64,000 bases of DNA, from positions 7,790,009-7,854,008 of the forward strand of contig JAJEKV010000023.1 in NCBI GenBank assembly GCA_021234155.1, given 5' to 3'. Under the pieces are notes generated by a model, which searched no databases, was not told the origin of the DNA, and saw only the letters and a list, made by a program, of their open reading frames with translations. Shown in pieces: positions 1 through 10,629 of the stretch. Numbering within the stretch: the stretch's first letter is position 1; each line of letters opens with the position of its first letter. Source of the stretch: Isoetes taiwanensis (Eukaryota > Streptophyta > Lycopodiopsida > Isoetales > Isoetaceae). Made by a program: the position numbers and the translations under genes.

Positions 1-210
1 GATGCATTTGTGTATGGCCAAGAAGCCAGCTATAAGCACGATGCGGGTAATATATAAAGAACAAGTGAAGCCCGCTAGATGGCTACATAAAACCTATGCG
101 TCTGTTTGCTGGAATCACCCTATGGGAGCTCGCAGGATGCTACATAAGTCCGGGGGCCTCACGGCCTGAGGGACGTTAATGTATATTCTATTCTATTCTA
201 TTCTATTCTA
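1..210 (+). mobile_element. LINE 3' end with pentanucleotide tail
   Basis: No long ORF. The stretch ends in a GGCC-TCAC-GGCC hairpin (155-166), then a GGACGTTAAT block (171-180) and an (ATTCT)n tail (about 185-210). The same hairpin, ACGTTAA block and short-repeat tail end other LINEs in this window (14.44-14.49, 46.34-46.40, 51.61-51.66, 53.59-53.62 kb), so I read this as the 3' terminus of a LINE whose body lies left of the window. A second (ATTCT)n run lies at about 276-293. Confidence 0.6.
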
Positions 211-797
211 ATGCTCAATAGGTTGGGTTTGCCTTTACGCAGGCACAAGGCACACGCTTATTCTAGGCACAACTATTCTATTCTATTCTATTCTTTCTCA
301 ACATTTTTTAACACACATGTTAACCATGTTCGTGTACATAACATAAATAAAAATATAAAAAAGGGGCTTCTTTCTATGTACCAAAGTTCATTCACGCACC
401 ATAACAAAAGATGTTGCAACTCTTATTTTGAAGGAATATTTTCAACTATGTGAGGTCCCAAATTATCAATGCTTTTATTGTCATTCGTCATAAGTTATTC
501 CTTGGAATGAAGCAACTATGCCATTTGTCTTGGTATATAACACTAGAAACGTGTGCCCGTCGATGTCCGGCATTAATCATTGACATGTGGAATAGGTAGA
601 CATTATAGAGTTTGTATGGGGGATAAAGAGCTATAGATGTAATATAGTGCCAGAGGTCGAGCATTAGCCTTGCGTGCATGCATAAAATGAAATGTGTGGT
701 TAGATTAAAGTGGAATGGTTTGCTTAGAGTTGGTTTAAGGTTTTGTTTTTAGATGTGTTGCGAGAATTTTGTACATGCAAAGCAATGACGGATAAAT
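211..797. other. no gene recognised
   Basis: AT-rich sequence with only short ORFs that resemble nothing I know. It holds the second (ATTCT)n run near 276-293. Confidence 0.5.
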
Positions 798-1290
798 GTG
801 GCTAAATCAAAAGTAATGATCCTTGACACACACGAGAAGCCATGCTTCATTGTTGGGGAGGCCAAGCTAGACCAGTTGATGCTCTATAAATATTTAGGCA
901 TAGAATTCTATGATAACAATAACTGGAATACGGCTGCTTCCAAGCAAGCCTTAGGTGGGCAAGCAGTTTACAATATGTTGCATTTGTGTCGTGTACATAA
1001 TATGTGGCAATGGAAGTTTAGGAGACTTTTGTTTGGTGTCTAAGTAAAAATTGTGTTGTTGTATGGATGCCTAGTATGGGGGGCCATGACTATGCAAGCA
1101 AGGAGATTTTTGTTCGAGGAGCTCGAGGTCAAATCACAAACATCATATTGTATTATGTTAGCTGAGGCTGGTATGCTCGCATTGGAAGTAGAAGCATGTT
1201 GGCATACCATTTCTTCTTACATTAATAAGATTGGGTTGGTGCCTGGCAGAAAGGATGCCAGTTCTGGCTACGCAGCAATTTCATGATAGG
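798..1290 (+). pseudogene. LINE reverse transcriptase C-terminal fragment
   Basis: Two short ORFs in different frames (798-1043 and 1053-1286) together give the region after the catalytic motif of a LINE RT: a 'KYLGIEF' thumb motif, then 'VLLYGCLVWG' and 'LEVKSQTSY...LAEAGMLALE'. The same order occurs in the better LINEs at 50.5-50.9 and 52.6-52.9 kb. A frameshift or stop near 1043 and loss of everything upstream mark it as dead. Sequence to about 1,800 may be its eroded continuation, but I cannot align it by eye. Confidence 0.75.
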
Positions 1291-2384
1291 GGCCGGTATC
1301 ATCTTTTGTGCCATTGGGCAAATGGGGGTTATATGATAATTCATGGCCAACATCCATAAAGCTTAATGACATATGGATCACAATTAGCCAAAAAAAGCGT
1401 TGGATGTTCTTTGGAATATGGATTCTACTGAAATAAAAAAAGGTTTCTGTAGAGCTAAAATTAATGACACGATGGATTACACTGAGCAGCCCTAGGGAAA
1501 ATAGATTCTTGATCTCCCAACTAAGGGCATCATCAGACCATCTTGATGTTTGAGATAAGGCATTGGTATGGTACACTAAGGCAGAAAGGAACGATATTGT
1601 CCCAGTTGCTTTGATCCTAAAATTGAGACTGAACTAAAATACTACATATGAATACATTCACAAGAGGTATGGTATTAAGGCTTCAAATTTGAAAGAGCTT
1701 TTAGCTACACAATCACATTTATTGCGTGCATATAACAAGAAAATTTGGCAAAAAGAGAAATTATAGAACTTTTTGATGACATGGGCACTCTAGAAGCTAG
1801 TGGTGCCATTGATTAAACCTTAAACCTTGTACTTTTTACACCATATTGGGGTTTTAAAATGGCATCTAATTTCAAAGGATCAAGTCTTTGAGGAAAGGCT
1901 TTTGTGAAAGCTATTACTTGAGTCTCCTGGGTCTTAGCTTGGCCTGCAGTGGCAAAATTTGCAAATATCTCATTGAAAGCTACAATGAGTTTTTCCACGT
2001 CTTCTCCTTCCTTTTACTTCAAAGTATCTAACTATGCCTCAACACAATTGCAATTGGAGTGTAGTAAAAATTTTAGTGTGGTTAAATAGACATGTTTCAA
2101 GAAATGTTACAAATATTTGCACTTTATTTATATGAATAGAATAGAATAGACTATCTAATTGGGTTAATGGCCTTTCAAAATTTAATAGTCAAATCTTGTT
2201 GACCAAAGATATAAATATGGGTACTGGCAAAACAATAAAACATTTGGATAGCAATGAATGTCTTTTATGTGGCATGTTAGAGTAGTTACAACTGGGGCTA
2301 CTTGGGCTGTAGTAAAGTAAAAAATATAGTTTCTTGAGGCATTTCACACTATTAAATGATAGATATAACACAGTGTACGAATAT
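1291..2384. other. no gene recognised
   Basis: Short ORFs only. A small (GAATA)n run near 2137-2151 is the reverse complement of the LINE-type (TATTC)n tails and may be a tail on the - strand. Confidence 0.4.
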
Positions 2385-3073
2385 ATCAAAGGAACTAATA
2401 AACGTGGAATTTTTTTCGGACCAAAATAACGAGGACTCGAACCTCCATAAAAGAGGAACAAATTTTTTTTTAGGAGTCCTCTAACCAACACTACCTAATA
2501 CCTCTACGTGCTTTAGAAGGGAGACATTTTCCTACCATTTTTTTATGATCTTGGTCCTTTTATACATCAGTAGCATAGGACTATGGTCTATCCCACCTAT
2601 TCATTCCCCCCTCCCCTCCCCCCCCAGACCCCCTTCCCCCGTGCCAATCATTTTATGCCTATTCGCGCTCCTCGCGCCCAACACCCCATGCAATCGTCGG
2701 ATTGCCCATCCTACGGCTCCCGTATGTCCAGTGCGTGACCAATGCGAATACGCTTAGAAATGATTGGTTCCACTGTATTTATAATCAAATACCCTATGAT
2801 TTGCAATGATTTCCAATCCCATTGATACAAGGACTCGAACCTCCAGAAAAGAGGAACAAAATCTTTTCGAGGAGTCCTCTAACCAACATTCCCGAATACC
2901 TCTACGTGCTTCAGAAGGGAGACATTTTCCTATCATTTTTTAATGATCCTGGTCCTTTTATACATCAGAGGCATAGGACCATGGTCTATCCCACCGTATT
3001 CATTTCCCCCCTAGTCCCCCCAATCATTTTTATGCTTATTCGCGCTCGTCGTGCCCAACATCCCATGCAGCCA
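2385..3073 (-). repeat. tRNA-like tandem repeat, block 1 (about 2 monomers)
   Basis: Two roughly 380-400-bp monomers of the repeat that also fills 4.78-7.57 kb. On the - strand each has a D-arm/A-box-like 'TAGTGTTGGTTAGAGG' (complement of 2479-2494 in the first) and, about 40 nt further, a B-box 'GGTTCGAGTCC' (complement of 2433-2443) that matches the Pol III consensus. The second monomer has its B-box near 2832. There is no convincing cloverleaf, so this is tRNA-derived (SINE-like) rather than a tRNA gene. The block is cut at about 3073 by a fold-back element. Confidence 0.75.
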
Positions 3074-3664
3074 TTCACACAACCAACACATAACAACCAT
3101 TGACATTAAGTAACACAACCATTGGGTCCAACACATAACAACCAACACATAACAACCATTGACATTAACAACCAACACATAACTACCATTGACATTAAGT
3201 AACACAACCATTGGGTCCAACACATTTAAATTAAAATCCCCCTTAAACCCCCTTTGGTTTGAGTGCATATTCACACGGGGGGTGACATAGGGCAGCGAGA
3301 GCCCTCATATTGTATTTTGCACGTACGAAATCAACACCATATAGTATTCCGCTTGAAATCTTATAGTATTTTGCGAATCTTGTTATACAGTATAGCAAAT
3401 TTTGTACTTGCATACCCCACAAACGAGGAACTTTACGTACGGTATAGATTAAGGAATAAGGGGTGAATATGCCTATCCAACAGCCCTCGTTGCCCGGAGT
3501 CATCCCCCGTGTGAATATGCACCCAAACCAAAGGGGGTTTAAGGGGGATTTTAATTTAAATGTGTTGGACCCAATGGTTGTGTTACTTAATGTCAATGGT
3601 AGTTATGTGTTGGTTGTTAATGTCAATGGTTGTTATGTGTTGGTTGCTATGTGTTGGGGGATTT
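3074..3664. repeat. fold-back (inverted repeat) element inserted in the array
   Basis: The left arm (about 3074-3310, read on the - strand) and right arm (about 3470-3664, + strand) share a long stretch: a CCCCCGTGTGAATATGCA block, a 'GGGGGTTTAAGGGGGATTTT' block, then AATTTAAATGTGTTGGACCC and short repeats of 'AATGTCAATGGTAGTTATGTG' type. The spacer is about 160 bp. No protein is visible. The element interrupts the tRNA-like array, and a single-arm relative lies at 7568-7805. Confidence 0.75.
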
Positions 3665-4399
3665 AATTTTTATATGTTGGATGTTAATGGTTTGTGTTAC
3701 AAAAAATTTTTTTTTGGCCCCTTCGGGGCCTTAGGGACGTTAGGGACGTCACCCCCCTGGTGTGACAAAAATTTTAGAATTCAAACCAGAAAAAAAAAAC
3801 TAGAATTCATTTGAGGCTTTCATCACCTGTAGCTTTTGAATTTGATCACAATAAAACAAATAGAACATAAGTAAAAGTTACCATATCGCTACAACTATTT
3901 CTCTTTCACAATGACACCATTGTTTATCAATCCATATGACTTTGGATGCTCCATCTCTAGCTTAAAGGTAATGCATGATTCACCTTATGGTTCGATTAAA
4001 GTTCCAAACCTACAATATAAATGCATTCTTGTGGCCACTGTTTGACTGATCTGCGTGACATGGAAAAGGGCGTGGAATAATCCGCCTGTTGTGTGCATAA
4101 GAATCCGTTTGTTGATTGAAGCTAAAGGATGGCTGCTATGAACAATCCGGCAGCTAGGAATACCCAAGAGTTGGAAGCAAACAGAGGGCCTAAACTGTAA
4201 ACTCTTTTTTAATCTGCAGCAAATCTTAGGAAGGAAATAAAAGGGGGTTTTGCAGCACTACATTGTAGAATCAGGAAACCAATACCTTGTAAAAAAAAAA
4301 ACATTATGCTAACTGAAGAAACATTAAAAAACAAATACCTTTGTAAGTGTGAGCAAAAAATCCATCTCGTGGTAGTAAAATCCACTCGGGCAATAAGAA
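3665..4399. other. no gene recognised; GC hairpin at 3716-3730
   Basis: Contains a perfect GGCCCC/GGGGCC hairpin (3716-3730) followed by 'TTAGGGACGTTAGGGACGTC', close to the 3' signature of the LINEs in this window but without a clear microsatellite tail. The rest has short ORFs of no recognised family. Confidence 0.45.
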
Positions 4400-4590
4400 T
4401 CCAAGAGTGCAAGTACACATGCATATGCACACATGCACACATGCACATGCACTTGCACTTGCACATGCACAATACACATGCACATGCATATGCATATACA
4501 TGCACATGCACATGAACATGCACATGCACATGCACACACATGCACATGCATGTGCACATGCACATGCATACACATGCGCAGTGTTCATGC
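4400..4590. repeat. (CACATG)n hexanucleotide microsatellite
   Basis: Imperfect repeats of CACATG/TGCACA with some CATATG variants. It produces long His/Thr- and Cys/Met-rich phantom ORFs on both strands, which I do not treat as genes. Confidence 0.9.
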
Positions 4591-4775
4591 ACAAACACAT
4601 GCAGAGAAAGACAACAACCCTCGGATTGTTCCAACCAATGAAAATCAACGGCCCATAAAGGGTGCACTCTAGAAATACTATTTAGTACACCTCAACGAAT
4701 ACAACAACGAAATCATAGAAAAACCATGTGAAAAAGCGTATAAAAATCTAAAAGTAACCCCCTGTTATTGTGCTA
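4591..4775 (+). repeat. leader segment bordering the tRNA-like repeat
   Basis: From about 4660 it reads 'GGTGCACTCTAGAAATAC', then ATTTAGTAC, then AAATCATA...AAACCATG...AAAGCGTATAAAA and CCCTGTTAT, and joins directly to the repeat monomer at 4776. The same leader joins the isolated copy at 10.63-10.75 kb, and a decayed version lies at about 60.04-60.13 kb. It is therefore probably a real part or edge of the repeat family. Confidence 0.6.
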
Positions 4776-7567
4776 CATATTCGCGCTCGTCGTGCCCAAC
4801 ATCCCATGCAGCCATTGGATTTGCCCATCTTACGGCTCCCTATGTCCAGCGTCCCCCGATCATTTTTATGCTTATTCACGCTCGTCGTGCCCAACACCCC
4901 ATGCGGCCGTCGGATTTGCCCATCTTATGGCTCCCGTATGTCCATCGTGGCAGCCAGTGCGAATACGCTTAGAAATGATTGGTTGCACTATATTTGTAAT
5001 CAAATAACCTATGAGCTGCAATGGTTTTCAATTCCGTCGATACAAGGGCTCGAACCTCCATAAAAAAGAAACAATTTTTTTTTTAGCAGTCCTCTAACCA
5101 ACACTCCCTAATACCTCTATGTGTTCACAAGAGAGACATTTTCCCTTTGTTTATGATTCTGCTTCTTTTATACATCACAGTGGCATAGGACCATGGTCTA
5201 TTCCACCGTATTCATTTCCCCCCCAGACCCCTCCCCCCCAAACAATCATTTTTATGCTTATTCGCGCTCGTCGCGCCCAACACCCCATACAACCGTAGGA
5301 TTTGCCCATCCTACGGCTCCTGTATGTCCAGTGCGCGACCAGTGCGAATACACTTAGAAATGATCGGTTGCACTGTATTTGTAATCAAATACCCTATGAT
5401 TTGCAATGGTTTCCAATCCCGTCGATTGACTCGAACCTCCATCAAAGAGGAACAAAATCTTTTTGAGGAGTCCTCTAACCAACACTACCTAATAGCTCTA
5501 CGTGCTTCAGAAGGGAGATATTTTCCTACCCTTTTTTTTTTATGATCCGGGTGCTTTTATACATCAGTGGCATAAAACCATGGTCTATCCCACCGTATTC
5601 ATTTTTCCCCAACCTCCCCCCCCCCTCCCCCAATCATTTTTATGCTTATTCGCACTCGTCCTGCCCAACACCTATGCAGCCGTCGGATTTGCCCATTTTA
5701 CGGCTCCGTATGTCCAGCGCGCCCAATGCGAATATGCTTAAAAATGATTGGTTGCATTGTATTTGTAATCAAATACCCTATACTTGCAATGGTTTCCAAT
5801 CCCCTCGATACAAGGGCTCGAACCTCCATAAAAGAGGAACAAAATCTTTTTGAGGGGTCCTCTAACCAACACTACCTAATACCTCTACGTGCTTCAGAAG
5901 GGAGACACTTTCCTACCCTTTTTTTTATGATCATAGTCTTTTTATAGATCAATGGCATAGGATCATGGTCTATCCCACTGTATTCATTTCCCCCCAGACT
6001 CTCCAAATCATTTTTATGCTTATTCGCGCTCGACGCGCCCAACACCCTATGCAGCCGTCGGATTTGCCCATCCTACGACTCCCGTATGTCCAATGCGCGA
6101 CCAGTGCGAATACGCTTAGAAATGATTGTTTGCACTGTATTTATAATCAAATACCCTGTGATTTGCAATGGTTTCCAATCCCCTCGATACAAGGGCTCGA
6201 ACCTCCATAAAAGAGGAACAAAATCTTTATGAGGAGTCCTCTAACCAACATTACCTAATACCTCGTCGTGCTTGAGGAGGGAGACATTTTCCTACCTTTA
6301 TGATCCTGGTCCTTTTATACATCAGTGCCATAGGACCATATTCATTCCCCCCAGACCCCACCCAAATCATTTTCATGCTTATTCGCGCTCGTCGTGCCCA
6401 ACAACCCATGCAGCTGTCGGATTTGCCCATGCTATGGCTCCCGTATGTCCAGTGCGCGACCAGTGCAAATACGCATAGAAATGTTGCTTAGAAATGATTG
6501 CTTGCACTGCATTTGTAATAAAATACCCTATGATTTGCAATGGTTTCCAGTCCCGTCGATACAAGCACTCGAACCTCCATCAAAGAGAAACAAAATCTTT
6601 TTGAGGAGTCCTCTAACCAACACTCCCTAATACCTCTACGTGCTTCAGAAGGGAGATATTTTCCTACCTTTTTTATGATCCTGGTCCTTTTATACATCAG
6701 TGGCATAGGACCATGGTCTATCCCACCGTATTCATTTCCCCCCTAGACCCCCCAATCATTAGACCCCGTAATTATTAGACCCCTCCCCCAATCCCCCCAA
6801 TCATTTTTATGCTTATTTGCGCTCGTCACGCCCAACACCCCATGCAACCTTCGGATTTGCCCATCCTACGACTCCCATATGTCCAGCGCGCGACCAGTGT
6901 GAATACAATTAGGAATGATTGATTGCACTGTATTTGTAATCAAATAACCTATGATTTGCAATGGTTTCCAATCCTGTTGATACAAGGACTCGAACCTCCG
7001 TATAAGAGGAACAAAATCTTGTTAAGGAGTCCTCTAACCAACACTCCCTAACACCCCTACCTGCTTCAGAAAGGAGACATTTTCCTACCCCTTTTTGTGA
7101 TCCTGGTACTTTTATACATTAGTGACATAGGACCATGGTCTATCCCACCGTATTTAATTCCCCCCAGACCCCCCAATCATTTTTATGCTTATTCGCACTC
7201 GTCGTGCCCAACACCCCATGCAGCCATCGAATTTGCCCATCTTACAGCTCCCCTATGTCCAGCACGCGATCAGTGCGAACACGCTTAAAAATGATTGGTT
7301 GCACTGTATTTATAATCAAATACCCTATGATTTACAATGGTTTCCAATCGCGTCGATACAAGGACGCGAACCTTCATAAAAGAGGAACAAATTTTTTTTG
7401 AAGAGTCCTCTAACCAACACTACCTAACACCTCTACGTGCTTCAGAAGGGAGACATTTTCCTACTCTTTTTTTATGATCCTGATCCTTTTATACATCTGT
7501 GGCATAGGACCATAGTCTATCCCACCGTATTCATTTTCCCCCTCGATCCCCTCCCCAATCATTTTTA
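4776..7567 (-). repeat. tRNA-like tandem repeat, block 2 (about 7 monomers)
   Basis: A head-to-tail array with monomer spacing of roughly 370-420 bp, measured between B-box-like sites at about 5047, 5427, 5815, 6195, 6566, 6988 and 7364. On the - strand each monomer has an A-box-like GTTGGTTAGAGG and a B-box-like GGTTCGAGYCC or a one- or two-base variant. On the + strand each has a C-rich spacer, ATTCGCGCTCGTCG, CCCAACACCCCATGCAGCC, and AAATGATTGGTTGCACTGTA. The first unit (4776-4868) is a partial. Short ORFs recur once per monomer and are by-products of the repeat. Confidence 0.85.
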
Positions 7568-7805
7568 TGCATACCCCACAAACGAGGATCACTATGTACG
7601 GTCCAGATCTTGGAATAAAGGGCAAATATGCCCATCCGACAGCTCCCGTTGCCCTACGTAACCCCCCGTGTGAATATGCACCCAAACCAAAGGGGGTTTA
7701 AGGGGGATTTTCATTTAAATGTGTCAAATGCAATGGTTTATGTTAATAATGTTAATGGTAGTTGTGTGTTGATTGTTATATTAAAAAAAAAATTGGGCCC
7801 TTCGG
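7568..7805 (+). repeat. single-arm copy of the fold-back element
   Basis: Starts 'ACCCCACAAACGAGGA' like 3414-3430, then CCCCCCGTGTGAATATGCACC, GGGGGTTTAAGGGGGATTTT and TTTAAATGTGT like the right arm at 3505-3570, and ends near a GGGCCCTTCGGG hairpin. It closes the repeat array on its right side, as the fold-back element interrupts it on the left. Confidence 0.7.
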
Positions 7806-8512
7806 GTCCTAACTAAAGCAGAAAGAAAATGGGAAAATCTTCCACCTAACATCGAGAAATGAAGAAACATCCATTCAGCACTATTACAATTTCAAACACC
7901 ATATATAAAAATTCTTGCTCAACAAGCAATTGAATGTGAAAAAACATATCTCATAGAAATCTTTGCTGTAGTACGACTTTGAAGAAACCAAGGTAAATAA
8001 TAATGATGCAGAACAGCATTTCCACGTAACAATAAACAACTGTGTGTGTTGTGGTGGCACACTAGCTCTATGGTAAAAGGTGCAGGTCGTTGTAGAAGCT
8101 TATCAATGTTAAGGATCACCTTTTCCATAGACTTCAACATTTCATGCTAATTGTTGTCAGGGTCTAATGACAAAATATCTTTTAGGCCATTTAAAGGTGG
8201 TTGCTGGATATCACAATAAATTTCAAATGTCACATTCGGAGTACAAAATCCATCCACACAAGCAACAACAACAGCGGCGACATCGCAACAACTTATGGAT
8301 CCCGTCCCTTTATCCCCTGACAAAAAATAAAATGGATCTTAGTTATCTAGTAAGTGCAAAACTGATCATAGAAAACTAACCTTTTTCAGCAATGATTTTG
8401 TACTGGCCACCTTCCTTATTGTTCAATCCACCAGGCCTCACAATATAGTAGCTTAAATTGAGGCAGCAGACCATAAATTGCATATCTACTATTTGATTGT
8501 TCACATACATGG
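7806..8512. other. no gene recognised
   Basis: AT-rich, short ORFs only. It may hold degraded sequence downstream of the PPR fragment on the - strand. Confidence 0.4.
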
Positions 8513-9003
8513 CTATAGCAAACAACCATGTCTGGCCATTACTTTGATCAGCTCAATAGCTTTGTCAATCCGATTTGCAGCACAAAGGCCACTCAAGTAA
8601 GAAGTGTAAGTCACTACATTAGGGACACAACCAATAGCTGCCATGTCTTTAAGCAGCTGGTCAGCTTTGCCAAATTGCCTCGCCTTGCAATACCCTGTAA
8701 TCATTACAGTATAAGTAAAGACAGTAACTTCTTTGCCATTATCCAGCAGTTTTTGAAATATCTTCTCTGCCCTGTCCAGATGGCCAGCTTTGCAGAGCCC
8801 ATCCATGAAGATCTCACAAGCAACTATATCAGTTATGTCATCAAAAAGCTTAATGGCCTCACTGAAGTTGCTTGTTTTAAAAAGACTGTCCAATATGCTA
8901 AGGCGCATGTTGTTATCATCATTGGCAGAAATGTCTCCCTCACATTGTTCTTGCTTCTAACACATGGCCAGCCTTACAAAGATAGCACACAAGCAGGCTA
9001 GAT
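8513..9003 (-). pseudogene. pentatricopeptide repeat (PPR) protein fragment
   Basis: The - strand ORF 8513-8908 (131 aa) holds about three P-type PPR motifs of near 35 residues. Recognisable cores are 'FMDGLCKAGHLDRAEKIFQ', 'YTVMITGYCKARQFGKADQL' and 'NVVTYTSYLSGLCAANRIDK'. PPR proteins bind organelle RNA in plastids or mitochondria. Upstream, to about 9003, another frame continues with 'LCKAGHVLEAR', so there is a frameshift near 8930. PPR proteins usually have many more repeats and an N-terminal transit peptide; neither is present, so this is a truncated fragment. The last residues run into a stop without a family-type C-terminus. Confidence 0.8.
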
Positions 9004-9371
9004 ATAATTGCTGGAGGTTCCATCCCCAAATTCATCATCTACTGAAGTTAAAGCAAATAAATGCCAGTGTTTTAAATGCCAAAGGGATCCAATAATGTGA
9101 GCTTTTAAGCAGAAAAGTATATCAAAATAACTCAGCTAAGGACAGAACATTCCAAACATCAAAACATTGTCACTAAAACAGGGTGTGGTAAAAAGAAACC
9201 AACAGCTTCTTCTACATGAAGTGCCAGTATTGGTAGCACCTCATATAACAGAATCAAGTGGCTGTACATGGATTCATCACTTTACCTTGCAACTATAAGG
9301 GGTTTGGTTGTTACATTCTGTAAAAATGACAACAACAACACTAGGCAGTATCAGAAAATTAAACAGGTTTA
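9004..9371. other. no gene recognised between PPR and phytochrome fragments
   Basis: About 365 bases with short ORFs only. The phytochrome-type reading frame meets a stop at 9369-9371 and does not continue here. Confidence 0.4.
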
Positions 9372-9746
9372 CTTATGTGACTGTAATGCTCCAACAGCTG
9401 AAACTGCGGAATCAGACGGTCTTAAAGGCTCGAAATCGATCACCAAACCCACATCAATCCGATGCATAATTGCATAAAAAGGCTTACCCGAACTCTTACA
9501 ATGAACAGAAATTGGGTTTAACATACTCACATCCACTGCCCCTACAGCCTTCTCCAGAGATGCGGCGCTAGCAGTGGTGAACAATGCCCGGGCATCAGTG
9601 CCAATTCCTAAAATATCTTGCTGGCCCATACTAGGCACGGCTTGAGGCATCAAATCCAACATTTCAGGGGCATTTTCACTATATGCTATCACCTTAAAAC
9701 TGCCCTCCTTCATAGCCAACATACAGCCGAACGGTTGAATCAAGCC
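9372..9746 (-). pseudogene. phytochrome N-terminal (PAS region) fragment
   Basis: A run of about 125 codons, open in one frame, matches the PAS-domain part of plant phytochromes. It begins at '[11 protein letters not shown]', continues through '[12 protein letters not shown]', 'AVPSMGQQ', '[10 protein letters not shown]', '[20 protein letters not shown]' and '[14 protein letters not shown]', and ends at 'GALQSHK' followed by a stop. Phytochromes are red/far-red photoreceptors of over 1,100 aa. The GAF chromophore domain with its cysteine, the PHY domain and the kinase-like domain are all absent, and the sequence upstream of the GLIQPFG motif is unrelated. Absence of internal stops suggests a recent fragment. 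The Met-initiated ORF (to 9821) adds 25 unrelated residues. Confidence 0.85.
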
Positions 9747-9747
9747 G

Positions 9748-10629
9748 TAGTCACATGGAAGGAATGGGCGGTGCATTTGACGGTGCTCTAAATCGTGCTG
9801 CACAGCGGGCTGCCAACTCAAATCACATGGATCTAATAGGGCGGTCTGCAGCAGCAGTTATGGGGCCAGCAGCGCAAGAATTTTGGCTGGCTCCACATCC
9901 TATTACCTCATGCAATATCCGATTACCTCCTGCAATATCAATATCCGATTACCTCCTATTGCAATCACATCAGCCATGCTGGAGAATCTGTGACCAAGAA
10001 TCCGGCTGCACAAAGGTATTTCCTATGACCACGAATATGTGACCACAGAAGCGGCTGCACAAAGGTATTTGGAAAATCAAATTATGCAAGGAAGGAACAA
10101 CCTGGATTTTCGTCTTCTTCATGGAGGTCTGATGTTCATAGAGGTCTGATCTGATCGGAAGACAAAGAGATAGGGAAATGGAGGAATTTGGAAACAAGAT
10201 ACAATTCTAAGCTCTGCTATATATCTGCTATTTGATCTAAACAGAAGCGGCTGCTTTGCATGTGAATGCAATGAACCGCCTGCTTCAAATTGGAGCAGCC
10301 TTGTGGGCCGCTGCCCATGAACAGCGACAGCGCAAGCCGCGTATGGCCACCCATGGAACGGTAGCCGCGGCTGCTTGGGTCGGCAGCTACTGCCCAGAAT
10401 TTCAAAAAAATGCGTATATGTGACTACGCCTTCAATCCACCTCGCTGCATTCGCTGCAAATATGCTGTAACCGCCTGCGCGGGCATGCTTTCCAAGTTGG
10501 AAAATCCGGAACCCTAATATTAACCTAATATTAACCTAATATTTGAAACCTAAACTAAAAAAACATGCAAACAATAAAAGCCCCACAACCACACGATTTT
10601 GCGTCTTCTTTAAAATCAATGGCTAACAA
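9748..10629. other. no gene recognised; short tandem repeats
   Basis: Holds a small tandem of 'CAATATCCGATTACCTCC' units (about 9900-9960) and 2.5 copies of CCTAATATTAA at about 10512-10543. ORFs are short and unmatched. Confidence 0.4.

Noticed and set aside
2433-2494. Possible true tRNA gene in each monomer
   Set aside because: A- and B-box-like sequences exist, but no acceptor stem pairing and no proper anticodon arm were found.
4209-4672. Six overlapping Cys/Met/His-rich ORFs
   Set aside because: Frames of the (CACATG)n repeat; no start context or family.
2385-7567. CRISPR-like array
   Set aside because: Repeats are about 380 bp with no short repeat/spacer pattern, and the DNA is plant nuclear.
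2545-7661. Many similar 60-100-codon ORFs with 'MILVLLYIS...' or 'MLIRARRAQHPMQP'
   Set aside because: One set per repeat monomer, not conserved between monomers in frame or end; by-products of the tRNA-like repeat.
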